NCBI RefSeq assembly: GCF_008725655.1
Contig: NZ_VYXP01000013.1
Coordinates: 1-64,000, forward strand
Length of the DNA stretch: 64,000 nt
Source: Marinihelvus fidelis
GTDB taxonomy: Bacteria > Pseudomonadota > Gammaproteobacteria > Xanthomonadales > SZUA-36
Reading direction: 5' to 3'
Shown here: positions 19,701-28,983 of the stretch, in pieces
How positions within the stretch are numbered: the stretch's first letter is position 1
How the letters are laid out: the number at the start of each line of letters is the position of its first letter
Made by a program: the position numbers and the translations under genes
The notes under the pieces: model-generated
What the model saw: the letters and a program-made list of their open reading frames with translations, nothing else
Told to the model about the DNA's origin: nothing
The model's database searches: none

Positions 19701-20414
19701 TCAGTGGACGATGGAACCGACCGGGTGGCCGTTCACCAGCCGCTGCAGGTTGCCCTCTTCGAACACGTTGAACACGCGGATGGGCATGTCCTGGTCGCGG
19801 CACAGCACGATGGCGTTGGTGTCCATCACCCGCAGTTTGCCTTCGATCACTTCGTCGTAGCTGAGCGAATCGTAGCGGTCGGCGTCCTTCTCGATCTTGG
19901 GGTCGGCCGTGTAGACACCGTCCACCTTGGTCGCCTTCAGCAGGATGTCGGCGCCGATCTCGATGGCGCGCAACGCGGCGGCGGTGTCGGTGGTGAAGAA
20001 CGGGTTGCCGGTACCGGCGGCGCAGATGACCACGCGGCCCTTCTGCAGGTGCCGCATGGCGCGGCGGCGGATATAGTCCTCACAGACATCGTGAATGGAC
20101 ACCGCGGACATGACCCTGGCGTCGATGTTGACCGACTCCAGCGAGTCCTGTAGCGCCAGTGCGTTCAGCACCGTGGCCAGCATGCCCATGTGGTCGCCGG
20201 TGACCCGGTCGATGCCGGACTCGGCGAGCCCGGCACCGCGGAAGATGTTGCCGCCGCCGATGACGACGGCAACCTCGGTACCTGCATTGACCACGTCGGC
20301 GATTTCGCCGGCGATCCGGCTGAGGATCACCGGGTCAATACCGTAGTCTTCCTTGCCCAGCAGCGCTTCACCGCTGAGCTTCAGAAGGATGCGCTTATAG
20401 ACGGGCTTCGTCAC
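19701..20414 (-). CDS. pyrH: UMP kinase
   Basis: A 237-residue hexameric amino-acid-kinase-fold enzyme that phosphorylates UMP to UDP, feeding RNA and UDP-sugar synthesis. [13 protein letters not shown] near the N-terminus binds phosphate, [11 protein letters not shown] near residue 50 is the glycine loop, and [17 protein letters not shown] near residue 135 is the signature. The start is GTG 20414. It sits 21 bases after tsf, as in most proteobacteria. Confidence 0.95.
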   Translation of the reverse strand: MTKPVYKRILLKLSGEALLGKEDYGIDPVILSRIAGEIADVVNAGTEVAVVIGGGNIFRGAGLAESGIDRVTGDHMGMLATVLNALALQDSLESVNIDARVMSAVSIHDVCEDYIRRRAMRHLQKGRVVICAAGTGNPFFTTDTAAALRAIEIGADILLKATKVDGVYTADPKIEKDADRYDSLSYDEVIEGKLRVMDTNAIVLCRDQDMPIRVFNVFEEGNLQRLVNGHPVGSIVH

Positions 20415-20435
20415 TGTTCCCCCTCGGGCCAGTGA

Positions 20436-21305
20436 TTAGCTGCCGGCCACCTGCTGCATAACTTCTTCGGCAAAGTTCTCTTCCTTCTTCTCGATCCCTT
20501 CGCCCACGGCGAGACGAGTGAATCCTTTCACGGAAGCACCCTTCTGTTCAAGCAGTTTGCCAACGGTGACGTCACCGTCCTTGACGAACGGCTGGCCCAC
20601 CAGGGTGATTTCGGCCAGGTGCTTGCGCAGGCGGCCTTCGACCATCTTCTCGATGATGTCAGCCGGCTTGCCGGAATCGGCGGCCTGGGCGACCAGGATT
20701 TCCTTTTCCTTGGCAAGGACTTCGGCCGGCACGTCTTCGACGTTGGCGAACTGCGGGTTCAGCGCGGCGACGTGCATGGCGATGTCTTTCGCCAGTTCTT
20801 CGTCACCACCGTCAACCGCGACCAGCACGCCGATGCGACCGCCGTGGACGTAGCTGCCCACGCCGCCGGCGTTCTCCAGGCGTTCGATACGACGCACCTG
20901 GACGTTCTCACCGATCTTGGAAACCAGCGCCTGGCGGCGTGATTCCAGTGACTCGCCGTCAACTTCGCGGGCCATCAGGGCGGCGACGTCGGTGCTGCCC
21001 AGGGCCAGCGCCTCGGCGGCCACCAGGTCAGCGAAGCCCAGGAAGTTGTCGTCCTTGGCCACGAAGTCGGTTTCGCAGTTGACTTCGACCAGCACCGCGG
21101 CGGCGCCGTCTTCGGCAATCACGATCTTGCCTTCGGCAGCCACGCGGCCGGCCTTCTTGTCTGCTTTGGCCAGGCCGGACTTGCGCAGGTTCTCGACTGC
21201 GGCTTCCAGGTCACCGTTGGTTTCCACCAGGGCGTTCTTGCATTCCATCATTCCCGCGCCGGTACGCTCGCGGAGTTCCTTCACCAATGAGGCGGTCACT
21301 GCCAT
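20436..21305 (-). CDS. tsf: Elongation factor Ts
   Basis: A 289-residue guanine nucleotide exchange factor for EF-Tu. The N-terminal UBA-like module has [16 protein letters not shown] (residues 11-26), and [10 protein letters not shown] near residue 80 is the conserved core that touches EF-Tu and disrupts its Mg2+ site. ATG 21305 is preceded by a GAGAGGAAAA ribosome-binding region. It is cotranscribed with rpsB, with a GC-rich hairpin (21334-21354) between them. Confidence 0.95.
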   Translation of the reverse strand: MAVTASLVKELRERTGAGMMECKNALVETNGDLEAAVENLRKSGLAKADKKAGRVAAEGKIVIAEDGAAAVLVEVNCETDFVAKDDNFLGFADLVAAEALALGSTDVAALMAREVDGESLESRRQALVSKIGENVQVRRIERLENAGGVGSYVHGGRIGVLVAVDGGDEELAKDIAMHVAALNPQFANVEDVPAEVLAKEKEILVAQAADSGKPADIIEKMVEGRLRKHLAEITLVGQPFVKDGDVTVGKLLEQKGASVKGFTRLAVGEGIEKKEENFAEEVMQQVAGS

Positions 21306-21333
21306 GGGTCTTTTCCTCTCAATTCAATTACAG

Positions 21334-21354
21334 GGCCCGCCGCGGGGGCGGGCC
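21334..21354 (-). terminator. GC hairpin between rpsB and tsf
   Basis: GGCCCGCC (21334-21341) and GGCGGGCC (21347-21354) form a perfect 8-bp stem with a 5-base loop, just after the rpsB stop. No U-run follows in the direction of transcription, so partial attenuation or 3'-end protection of rpsB message is more likely than full termination. Confidence 0.5.
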
Positions 21355-21362
21355 GGGATTAC

Positions 21363-22454
<1,092 letters not shown>

Positions 22455-22676
22455 GATCTTAATACCTTGCATAAAGGGACAGCGCACCGGCCGGCGGCTC
22501 AAACCGCTTGGCTTCGGTGTCTTGTATCCCGGGTTAATCCTCCACTTGCCCTGTCCGGAAACCCGTTTTTATGTCGGGCACCCATCCGGACCGTTGCGGT
22601 CAAGTGTGCGTATTGATGCGAATCGTGCCGCACCTGATTCTTCCCAGCCGCTCATTGCGGTTTTGGGAGCCGGCGA

Positions 22677-22705
22677 ATTCTACAGCAGGCGCTGCGTTCG
22701 GGCAA
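22677..22705 (-). promoter_or_regulatory. Sigma-70-like promoter of the rpsB-tsf operon
   Basis: On the minus strand TTGCCC (22705-22700) and TAGAAT (22682-22677) are separated by exactly 17 bases. Transcription would start near 22670 and leave a leader of about 215 bases before rpsB. That leader contains several GC-rich inverted segments and could host S2 autoregulation as in other gammaproteobacteria, but I could not assign the known rpsB leader motif. Confidence 0.6.
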
Positions 22706-22710
22706 GCTCG

Positions 22711-22780
22711 GTGACGCGTGACGCGTGACGCGTGACGCGTGACGCGTAACGGGTGACAGGTGACGGGTGACGAGTGACTT
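22711..22780. repeat. Ten tandem 7-bp GTGACNN units
   Basis: Five perfect GTGACGC units are followed by five degenerate ones (GTAACGG, GTGACAG, GTGACGG, GTGACGA, GTGACTT), exactly 70 bases. The array begins five bases upstream of the rpsB -35 box. The same heptad occurs inside the E2 gene (23601-23628) and at the end of the OmpA-like gene (33168-33195). The peptide readings of this array are repeat artefacts and not a gene. Confidence 0.85.
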
Positions 22781-22789
22781 GGCGAGGCT

Positions 22790-22892
22790 GGGGGTGGGTA
22801 GCGTGATCACGGGGTCTCGCCGGCCAGGGATGGCCGGCGATGAAGCGACCATGGACGGCTCGAGCGTCCCCGTGAACGCGCTACCTACCCCC
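22790..22892. repeat. Nested palindromic intergenic element (copy B)
   Basis: Imperfect 25-base outer arms (22790-22814 and 22868-22892, 22 of 25 complementary) enclose a perfect inner hairpin TCGCCGGCCA (22817-22826) and TGGCCGGCGA (22831-22840) with a GGGA loop. The core GGCCAGGGATGGCC matches copy A (GGCCATGGATGGCC), and the following AGCGA...GGACGGCTCGAGCG also matches with one gap. It starts 23 bases beyond the stop of the leftward E2 gene and could serve as its terminator. Confidence 0.7.
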
Positions 22893-22914
22893 GGCCGGGT
22901 CGAGGGCCACGCCG

Positions 22915-24195
22915 TTACTCCGGCTTTTGCAAGTCCTCGATCATGGCTTTCAGGAAACGCGCCGCCTCGCCGCCGGTCACCGCGCGGTGATCAAACGTCA
23001 GCGACAGCGGGATGATCTTGTGCGCCTCGACGCCACCCAGTACCGGTACCACCTCGTGGCGGGATTTGCCTGCGGCGACGATGCACACGCACGGCGGGTT
23101 GATGATCGGCGTGGCGTAGCGGCCGGCGAAGACACCGAAGTTGGACAACATGATGGTGTAGTCCTTCAGGTCTTCGGGCGGGATGGCGCGGTTCTGCACG
23201 TTGTCCTTCAGCCGGTTCAGCGACTCGCGGACTTCGCCGGCGGTGGACGAGTGGATGTTGCGCAGCGCGGCGGCGAACAGGCCGTCCGGGGTGTCGACGG
23301 CCATGCCGACGTCCATGCCCTTGTGGATCATGCGCATGCCCTGCTCACCGTCGTACCAGGCGTTCAGGCCGGGCTCGGCCTGGGCGCCGGCCCACAGGCT
23401 GCGCAGCAGGCGGACCGAGGTGTCCTGGCCCCAGGCCCAGGCGTGGATGTCGGCGTCGTCCATCAGCGTGGTGGCGACCACCTTGGCATGCGATTCGGAC
23501 ATCACCCGGGCCATCGTGCGGCGGGTGCCGCGGATGGGTTCCCATTCGCCGGTGGCTTCCGGGCGGGGGGCGGGTGGGGTCGCCGGGCGCTGGGGGGGTG
23601 GTGACGGGTGACGGGTGACGCGTGACGGTTGCGAAGCGGAAGCCTGCGGGTTCCTGGAGGCATCTTCGATGTCTTTGCGGGTGACGACGCCGTCTTTGCC
23701 GGTGGGGGTGACGGTGGCGAGGTCGACTTTCAGCTTGCGGGCCAGGGCGCGCACGGCCGGCGTGACCTTGATGCCGCCGACATCGGAGTAGGCGTCGGTG
23801 ACCACCGCATCGGAGGACTCCATGGCCCCCACCACGGTGCCCGAATCCGCGCGGGGCTCTTCAGCCGCCGCCTCATCCGCAGCCGGCTCCGCAGCCGCAT
23901 CGGCTGTCGAGACATCATCACCAGCCTCAACCCCCTCACTCCTCTCTCCTTCCTCCTCCCCCTCAACAAGGAAGCTCACCAACGGCGCACCCGTATCAAT
24001 CACATCACCGGCGGCGCCGTGCAGTTTGGCGATCTTGCCGGTGAACGGGGATGGCACTTCGACCACGGCCTTGGCCGTTTCCATGTTGACCATGGGTTGG
24101 TCGGTCTTGACCTCGTCGCCCTCGGCGACCAGCCATTCGACGATCTCGGCGTCGGGCAGGCCTTCGCCCAGGTCGGGCAGGTTGAAGACTTTCAT
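22915..24195 (-). CDS. 2-oxoacid dehydrogenase E2 (dihydrolipoyl acyltransferase)
   Basis: A 426-residue E2, the core that passes the acyl group from E1 to CoA. Residues 1-80 are one lipoyl domain with the lipoyl Lys at residue 42 (NMETAKAVVEV). An Ala/Glu-rich linker is followed by the E1/E3-binding domain (VTPAVRALARKLKVD, near 145-180), a second linker, and the catalytic domain with DHRAVTGGEAARF near the end, in which His is the catalytic base and the common following Asp is Thr. The second linker is partly encoded by four GTGACNN heptads (residues about 190-198). ATG 24195 follows GGAGG. Pyruvate and branched-chain oxoacids are both possible substrates. No E3 gene is in the window. Confidence 0.88.
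   Translation of the reverse strand: MKVFNLPDLGEGLPDAEIVEWLVAEGDEVKTDQPMVNMETAKAVVEVPSPFTGKIAKLHGAAGDVIDTGAPLVSFLVEGEEEGERSEGVEAGDDVSTADAAAEPAADEAAAEEPRADSGTVVGAMESSDAVVTDAYSDVGGIKVTPAVRALARKLKVDLATVTPTGKDGVVTRKDIEDASRNPQASASQPSRVTRHPSPPPQRPATPPAPRPEATGEWEPIRGTRRTMARVMSESHAKVVATTLMDDADIHAWAWGQDTSVRLLRSLWAGAQAEPGLNAWYDGEQGMRMIHKGMDVGMAVDTPDGLFAAALRNIHSSTAGEVRESLNRLKDNVQNRAIPPEDLKDYTIMLSNFGVFAGRYATPIINPPCVCIVAAGKSRHEVVPVLGGVEAHKIIPLSLTFDHRAVTGGEAARFLKAMIEDLQKPE
23601..23628. repeat. Four GTGACNN heptads inside the E2 coding sequence
   Basis: GTGACGG, GTGACGG, GTGACGC and GTGACGG lie in tandem in the linker between the peripheral-subunit-binding and catalytic domains. On the coding strand they read roughly SRVTRH. 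The 28-base length is not a multiple of three, so gain or loss of one unit would shift the frame. Confidence 0.8.
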
Positions 24196-25172
24196 GAAAC
24201 CTCCAGGACTTCGTCGACGGCGTTCAGGATGCGCTGGACGCTCGGCATGTATTTCATTTCCATCTTGTACAGCGGCATGACCGAATCGTAACCGGTCACG
24301 CGCTTGACGGGGGCGTAGAGGTGGTAAAGGCCGGCGTCGGCCAGGCCCGCGGCGATCTCGGCGCCCACGCCGCACATGCGCACGGCCTCGTGGACGATCA
24401 CGCAGCGGCCGGTTTTCTGCACCGACTCGATGATCGTGTCCATGTCGAGCGGGCTGATGGTGGCGACATCAATGACCTCGGCGCTGATGCCTTTCTCCGC
24501 CAGCTTGTCGGCGGCTTCCAGCGTTTCTTTCACCATCGCGCCCCAGGTGACCAGGGTCAGGTCGGTGCCGTCACGCAGCACGTAGCAAACATCCAGCGGC
24601 AGGTCCTCGCCGTTGTCCTCGACCTCTTCCTTGTTCAGGCGATAGATGCGCTTGGGTTCCAGGAACACCACCGGGTCCGGGTCGCGGATGGCGGCCAGCA
24701 GCAGGCCGTAGGCGCGTGACGGGGACGACGGGATCACCACGCGGATGCCCGGCATGTGCGCGAACAGCGCCTCGGTGCTTTCCGAATGATGCTCCGGCGC
24801 GTGGATGCCGCCGCCGTAAGGCGCGCGCAGCACCATCGGGCAGGTCAGCCGGCCGCGCGTGCGGTGCCGCATGCGGCCCGCGTGGCACATCATGTGGTCC
24901 ACCATCGGCAGGATGAAGCCCATGAACTGGGCCTCGGCCACCGGCTTCATGCCCTGCGTGGCCATGCCGACGGACAGGCCGGCGATCATGGTCTCGGCCA
25001 GCGGCGTGTCGAGCACGCGCTCATCGCCGAAGCGCTGGGCCAGGCCCGCGGTGGCGCGGAACACGCCGCCGTTGATGCCGACGTCTTCGCCCAGTACAAC
25101 CACCGAGTTGTCGTGTTCCAGCTCCCAGGCCAGGGCCATGGTCACCGCTTCAACCATTGCGACGCGGGCCAT
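24192..25172 (-). CDS. 2-oxoacid dehydrogenase E1 component, beta subunit
   Basis: A 326-residue transketolase-like subunit that completes the thiamine diphosphate site of E1. It shows VLGEDVGINGGVFRAT near residue 27, DTPLAETMIAGLSVGMA near 55 (with the conserved Glu that activates the cofactor), RAPYGGGIHAPEHHSES near 115 and the C-terminal KRVTGYDSVMP. ATG 25172 overlaps the alpha-subunit stop by one base and its own stop overlaps the E2 start by four bases, so the three subunits are translated in series. Confidence 0.9.
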   Translation of the reverse strand: MARVAMVEAVTMALAWELEHDNSVVVLGEDVGINGGVFRATAGLAQRFGDERVLDTPLAETMIAGLSVGMATQGMKPVAEAQFMGFILPMVDHMMCHAGRMRHRTRGRLTCPMVLRAPYGGGIHAPEHHSESTEALFAHMPGIRVVIPSSPSRAYGLLLAAIRDPDPVVFLEPKRIYRLNKEEVEDNGEDLPLDVCYVLRDGTDLTLVTWGAMVKETLEAADKLAEKGISAEVIDVATISPLDMDTIIESVQKTGRCVIVHEAVRMCGVGAEIAAGLADAGLYHLYAPVKRVTGYDSVMPLYKMEMKYMPSVQRILNAVDEVLEVS

Positions 25173-26245
25173 CAGGACAGTTCCTCCAGGGCTTTCTCGC
25201 GCTGTGCGGCCAGGTCGTGCGGCAGCTCGGCGTACATGTAGTCGAACATGGACTCCAGCGGTGGTTTGCCGGCGGCCAGGTACTCTTCGACGGCCTCGTC
25301 CACGGCGGCGGCGGCTTCGTCCTGAAGCGCCTGTTCGCGGGCATCATCCCACTCGCCCTGGTCGGTGAGATAGGCCTTCAGGCGCACCAGCGGTTCGCGT
25401 TTCCAGGCCTCGTCGACCTCTTCGCTGGCGCGGTAGCGCGTGGCGTCGTCGGCGGTGGTGTGGTCGGACAGGCGGTAGGTGATCATCTCGATGACAGTCG
25501 CGCCGCCGCCGTCGCGGGCCTGGGCGATGGCTTCATCCATGGCCCAGCGTGCGGCGATGATGTCGTTGCCGTCGACCTGGATCGAGGGCAGGCCGGCGGC
25601 CACGCCCTTCTGCGCCAGCGTCTTGGCGCTGTTCTGCTTGCTGCGTGGCACCGAGATGGCCCACTGGTTGTTGCAGATGATGAAGACCACCGGCAGCTTG
25701 TAGGCACTGGCGGCGTTCATGGCCTCCAGGAAGTCGCCTTTCGACGAACCGCCGTCGCCCACGACGGTCACGGCCACGCGTTTCTCGTCGCGCAGCTTGT
25801 AGGCCAGCGCGGCGCCGGTGGCGTGCAGGCACTGGGTGGCGATGGGCACGCACCAGGCGAAATCGTGCTTCGGACCGGAAAAATTGTTGCCGCGCTCGTC
25901 GCCGCCCCAGTAGAGCAGGACCTCGGACATTTTTACGCCGCGGCAGAACTGGGCACCGTACTCGCGGTACATGGGCGCGAAGCAGTCTTCCTCGCGCATG
26001 GCGCTGCCAATGGCGAGATGCACGGCTTCGTGGCCCAGGCAGCTTGCATAGGTACCCAGCTTGCCGGTGCGCTGCAGTGCCACGGCCTTCTTGTCGAAGA
26101 CGCGGGTTTTCACCATCAGCGCGTACAGGCGGCGCAGTTCTTCAAAGTCGGTGGCAAGGGCAGGCGCGTCGTCGCCCATCAGGCGGCCGTCGGGTGATAA
26201 ATGCTGGTAATAATCGATCTTGAACGAAGCGATGGTCGCCGGCAT
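25172..26245 (-). CDS. pdhA: 2-oxoacid (likely pyruvate) dehydrogenase E1 component, alpha subunit
   Basis: A 357-residue subunit holding the thiamine diphosphate motif GDGGSSKGDFLEAMNAAS near residues 165-182, ending in the NNQWAIS segment. LQRTGKLGTYASCLGHEA near residue 55 resembles Gram-positive-type heterodimeric pyruvate dehydrogenase more than branched-chain enzymes, where a Phe/Tyr-Tyr pair is usual, so pyruvate is the favoured substrate. The phosphorylation-loop region has YRLSDHTTADDATRYR. ATG 26245 follows AAGGA. It is the first gene of the operon and diverges from kynA. Confidence 0.82.
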   Translation of the reverse strand: MPATIASFKIDYYQHLSPDGRLMGDDAPALATDFEELRRLYALMVKTRVFDKKAVALQRTGKLGTYASCLGHEAVHLAIGSAMREEDCFAPMYREYGAQFCRGVKMSEVLLYWGGDERGNNFSGPKHDFAWCVPIATQCLHATGAALAYKLRDEKRVAVTVVGDGGSSKGDFLEAMNAASAYKLPVVFIICNNQWAISVPRSKQNSAKTLAQKGVAAGLPSIQVDGNDIIAARWAMDEAIAQARDGGGATVIEMITYRLSDHTTADDATRYRASEEVDEAWKREPLVRLKAYLTDQGEWDDAREQALQDEAAAAVDEAVEEYLAAGKPPLESMFDYMYAELPHDLAAQREKALEELS

Positions 26246-26309
26246 GTAGGGCTTCCTTTGTTAACCGTTCGGACAGTCCCGCTGAGCCGCGGCACCGGAA
26301 AAGTCCGCT

Positions 26310-26315
26310 ATTATA
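26310..26315 (-). promoter_or_regulatory. Putative -10 box for the E1/E2 operon
   Basis: A perfect TATAAT on the minus strand, 65 bases before the E1-alpha start. The -35 region is weak (TTGGTT with a 19-base spacer or TGGTTC with 17), suggesting activator dependence or a different true promoter. The opposite strand offers TATTAT at 26309-26314 for kynA, so the two divergent promoters may overlap. Confidence 0.4.
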
Positions 26316-26378
26316 CGTCCTCTTTTCCCCACAGAACCAAGCCGTGAATCGTCATCATCCCCGCGCGGAGGGTCAGCC

Positions 26379-27236
26379 ATGACCGAACTCCCGAAAAATC
26401 AACGTGATCTGGAAGACGGCATCGAGACCGATCTCGGTGAACGACTGACCTACGACGCCTACCTGGGCCTGGACCGGCTGCTGACCGCGCAGTCGCCGCT
26501 GAGCGATCCGCCGCATCACGACGAGATGCTGTTCATCGTCCAGCACCAGGTGACCGAACTGTGGCTGAAGCTGATCATCCACGAGCTGAAGGCCGCCATT
26601 CGCCACCTGGCCGAGGACGACCCGTGGCCGGTGAGCAAGGTGCTGTCGCGATTCAAGCAGATCCAGCGACAGATGTTTGAGCAGTGGGCCGTGCTGGAAA
26701 CCCTGACGCCCAGCGAGTATGCGCAGTTTCGTGGGGTGCTGAACTCTGCCAGCGGCTTCCAGTCGCTGCAGTACCGCATGGTCGAATTCCTGATGGGCAA
26801 CAAGAACGCCGCCATGCTGAAGGTGTTCGCGCATAACCCGGCTCAGCAGGCCGAACTGCGCGAAGTGCTGGACTCACCCAGCATCTACGACGAGTTCCTG
26901 CGGTTTCTCTCGCGCCGCGGTCACGCCGTGCCCCCGCAGCACCTGGATCGCGACTGGTCCGAGCCGCATGAGCGCGACCCGGCGCTGGTGCCGATCTTCA
27001 AGTCCATCTACGAAGAGCCGGACAACCGCTGGGTGGAGTACGAACTATGCGAAAAGCTGGTCGACATGGAGCAAAGCTTCCAGCTGTGGCGTTTCCGTCA
27101 CATGAAGACCGTCGAGCGCATCATTGGCTTCAAGACCGGCACGGGTGGCTCATCCGGCGTGGCATTCCTGAAGAAGGCGCTGGATTTGACGTTTTTTCCG
27201 GAGCTGCTGGACGTTCGGACGGAGATTGGGGTCTGA
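26379..27236 (+). CDS. kynA: Tryptophan 2,3-dioxygenase
   Basis: A 285-residue heme enzyme that opens the indole ring of tryptophan to N-formylkynurenine. The segment [19 protein letters not shown] near residues 47-65 lines the active site, [15 protein letters not shown] near 240 carries the heme-ligating His, and [12 protein letters not shown] near 255 closes the site. The start is ATG 26379, after GGAGGGTCAGCC. Later kynurenine-pathway genes are absent here, but the next operon degrades tyrosine, so this is an aromatic amino acid breakdown region. Its 3' end runs into a palindrome shared with the convergent MarR gene. Confidence 0.94.
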   Translation: MTELPKNQRDLEDGIETDLGERLTYDAYLGLDRLLTAQSPLSDPPHHDEMLFIVQHQVTELWLKLIIHELKAAIRHLAEDDPWPVSKVLSRFKQIQRQMFEQWAVLETLTPSEYAQFRGVLNSASGFQSLQYRMVEFLMGNKNAAMLKVFAHNPAQQAELREVLDSPSIYDEFLRFLSRRGHAVPPQHLDRDWSEPHERDPALVPIFKSIYEEPDNRWVEYELCEKLVDMEQSFQLWRFRHMKTVERIIGFKTGTGGSSGVAFLKKALDLTFFPELLDVRTEIGV

Positions 27237-27244
27237 CGAACGCC

Positions 27245-27296
27245 GGGGTCAGAGTAAGGGGTCAGAGTCAGGACTCTGACCCCTTACTCTGACCCC
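27245..27296. terminator. Perfect 25-bp GGGGTCAGAGT-type palindrome (bidirectional)
   Basis: Two direct copies of GGGGTCAGAGT on the left arm (27245-27269) are exactly mirrored on the right arm (27272-27296) around a 2-base AG loop. It lies between convergent kynA and the MarR gene and probably ends both transcripts. The right end codes the last codons GGG TCA GAG and the stop TAA of the MarR gene. Related palindromes are at 44749-44794 and 49875-49908. Confidence 0.8.
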
Positions 27297-27778
27297 AGCT
27301 CTCCCAGCTGCTCCGCAGCCGCCTGCAAGGTGCCCACCAGGCGCTCCAGCGTGGCGCGCTCCTCATCTGTAAGCGAAGCCAGCAAGGCCTTCTCATAGGC
27401 CAGCGCCCGCGGCATCACGTCGTTGAACAGCGCCTTGCCGGGGCCCTCTGACAACACCAGTGGTACACGTCGGCGGTCGGAGCCGTGTTCGCCGCGCTCG
27501 ACCAGGCTGCGCAGCTCCAAGCGATTGACCGCGCGGCTGACGGCCACCTTGTCCATGGCGCCGCGCTCGGTCACCTCGGTGGCGGTCAGGCCGGGGTAGC
27601 GGCCCAGGATGGCCAGCACCCGCCATTCCGTCACACTCAGGTCATAGACTTTCCGGTAGGCGTTGGAAATGCCGCCGCTGATCGTGTTCGACAGCAGTGA
27701 CAGGCGGTAGGGCAGGAAGTTTTCCAGCGCGAACGCGTCGGCGGAATGCTCGTCAGTGTTCGGGTTTTTGTCGCTCAC
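27284..27778 (-). CDS. MarR-family transcriptional regulator
   Basis: A 164-residue winged-helix regulator. The fold is seen as helices around SLLSNTISGGISNAYRKVYD, then ATEVTERGAMDKVAVSRAVNRLELRSLV (recognition helix) and the wing ERGEHGSDRRRVPLVLSE. It diverges from hppD, and an inverted repeat ATAGTT-N8-AACTAT (27799-27818) lies between the starts, so it most likely represses the homogentisate operon and itself, perhaps with an aromatic ligand. The start is GTG 27778. Its last residues GSE and stop come from the repeat palindrome. Confidence 0.85.
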   Translation of the reverse strand: MSDKNPNTDEHSADAFALENFLPYRLSLLSNTISGGISNAYRKVYDLSVTEWRVLAILGRYPGLTATEVTERGAMDKVAVSRAVNRLELRSLVERGEHGSDRRRVPLVLSEGPGKALFNDVMPRALAYEKALLASLTDEERATLERLVGTLQAAAEQLGELGSE

Positions 27779-27798
27779 GGGCAGGGCTCACCTTGCAT

Positions 27799-27818
27799 AT
27801 AGTTACAAGTGAAACTAT
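27799..27818. promoter_or_regulatory. Putative MarR operator in the hppD divergent promoter
   Basis: ATAGTT (27799-27804) and AACTAT (27813-27818) form a 6-bp inverted repeat with an 8-base spacer, in an AT-rich patch that also holds TATTATAT (27816-27823), usable as a -10 box for hppD. The size and location fit a MarR dimer site. A second hairpin, GACGCGCG/CGCGCGTC with a CATT loop (27831-27850), lies in the hppD leader. Confidence 0.5.
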
Positions 27819-27900
27819 TATATCCAAAAGGACGCGCGCATTCGCGCGTCATCACGAATTCTATCCCGGCAGCGGCCCCCGCTGTCGACCGGAGGCCACA

Positions 27901-28950
27901 ATGACCGAACACCGTGACAATCCACTGGGCGTGGAGGGTTTCGAATTCATCGAATTCGCCGCACCCGAACCGCAGCTGCTGCATGACCTGTTCAAACAGC
28001 TGGGCTTTGCACCCATCGCGCGCCACCGTAGCCGCGCCATCACCCTGTACCGGCAGGGCGACATCAATTTCCTGGTCAACGAGCAGCCTGACAGTTTCGC
28101 CACTCGCTTCGCTACGGAGCACGGCCCGTGCTGCACCGGCTTCGCCCTGCGCGTGGCCGATGCCGCACACGCCTATTCCTCGGTGCTCACCAAGGGCGCT
28201 GAATCCATGAGTGACATCCCGGGCGCCGCCATCGACGGCCCGCGCATCCGCGGTATCGGCGGCTCCATGCTGTACCTGGTGGATCGCCAGGACGGCAGCG
28301 CGCTGGCGAAGGAGTACGAACTGATCGAGGGCGCGGATCCGAACCACAAGGGCTTCGGGCTGACCTTTATCGACCACCTGACGCACAACGTGTTCTTCGG
28401 CAACATGGACGAATGGGCCGATTTCTACACCCGCCTGTTCGGCTTCTACGAGGTTCGTTACTTCGACATCAAGGGCCAGCAGACCGGCCTGAAGTCGCGT
28501 GCCATGACCGCGCCCAACGGCAACATCAGCATCCCGATCAACGAGAGCGAAGACCCGAAGAGCCAGATCAACGAGTACCTGGACCTGTACAAGGGCGAAG
28601 GCGTACAGCACATTGCGCTGTTCACCAACGATATCTACGAGACCGTCGAGGCGCTGCGTGAAAAGGGTGTCGAGTTCCTGAGCACACCGGACACGTACTA
28701 CGAGATCATCGACCGCCGCGTACCCGAGCACGACGAAGACGTGGCGCGCATGAAGCGTAACCGCATCCTCATCGACGCCGACCAGCAGGACAGCTCCAAG
28801 CAGCTGCTGCAGATCTTCACCCAGACCAACGTCGGGCCGATCTTCTTCGAGATCATCCAGCGCAAGGGCAACCAGGGTTTCGGCGAAGGCAACTTTACTG
28901 CGCTGTTCGAGTCCATCGAACTGGACCAGCAGCGCCGGGGCGTGCTGTAA
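27901..28950 (+). CDS. hppD: 4-hydroxyphenylpyruvate dioxygenase
   Basis: A 349-residue non-heme iron enzyme turning 4-hydroxyphenylpyruvate into homogentisate. It has two VOC-type halves; the iron ligands are in IDHLTHNV (near residue 159), GVQHIALFT (near 238) and IFFEIIQRKG (Glu near 317). The C-terminal GFGEGNFTALFESIELDQ is the family ending. ATG 27901 is preceded by CCGGAGGCCACA. It heads the tyrosine/phenylalanine operon hppD-hmgA-fahA-maiA; the homogentisate product can also form pyomelanin if hmgA fails. Confidence 0.95.
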   Translation: MTEHRDNPLGVEGFEFIEFAAPEPQLLHDLFKQLGFAPIARHRSRAITLYRQGDINFLVNEQPDSFATRFATEHGPCCTGFALRVADAAHAYSSVLTKGAESMSDIPGAAIDGPRIRGIGGSMLYLVDRQDGSALAKEYELIEGADPNHKGFGLTFIDHLTHNVFFGNMDEWADFYTRLFGFYEVRYFDIKGQQTGLKSRAMTAPNGNISIPINESEDPKSQINEYLDLYKGEGVQHIALFTNDIYETVEALREKGVEFLSTPDTYYEIIDRRVPEHDEDVARMKRNRILIDADQQDSSKQLLQIFTQTNVGPIFFEIIQRKGNQGFGEGNFTALFESIELDQQRRGVL

Positions 28951-28983
28951 GGTATTCCGCTGGATCGGGGAGGGCGAACGGCC

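Noticed and set aside
22711-22780. Possible CRISPR array
   Set aside because: Units are 7 bp in direct tandem without spacers.
22652-22852. Frame reading repeated VTRHASR-like peptide
   Set aside because: It is the translation of the GTGACNN heptad array, without ribosome site or homology.
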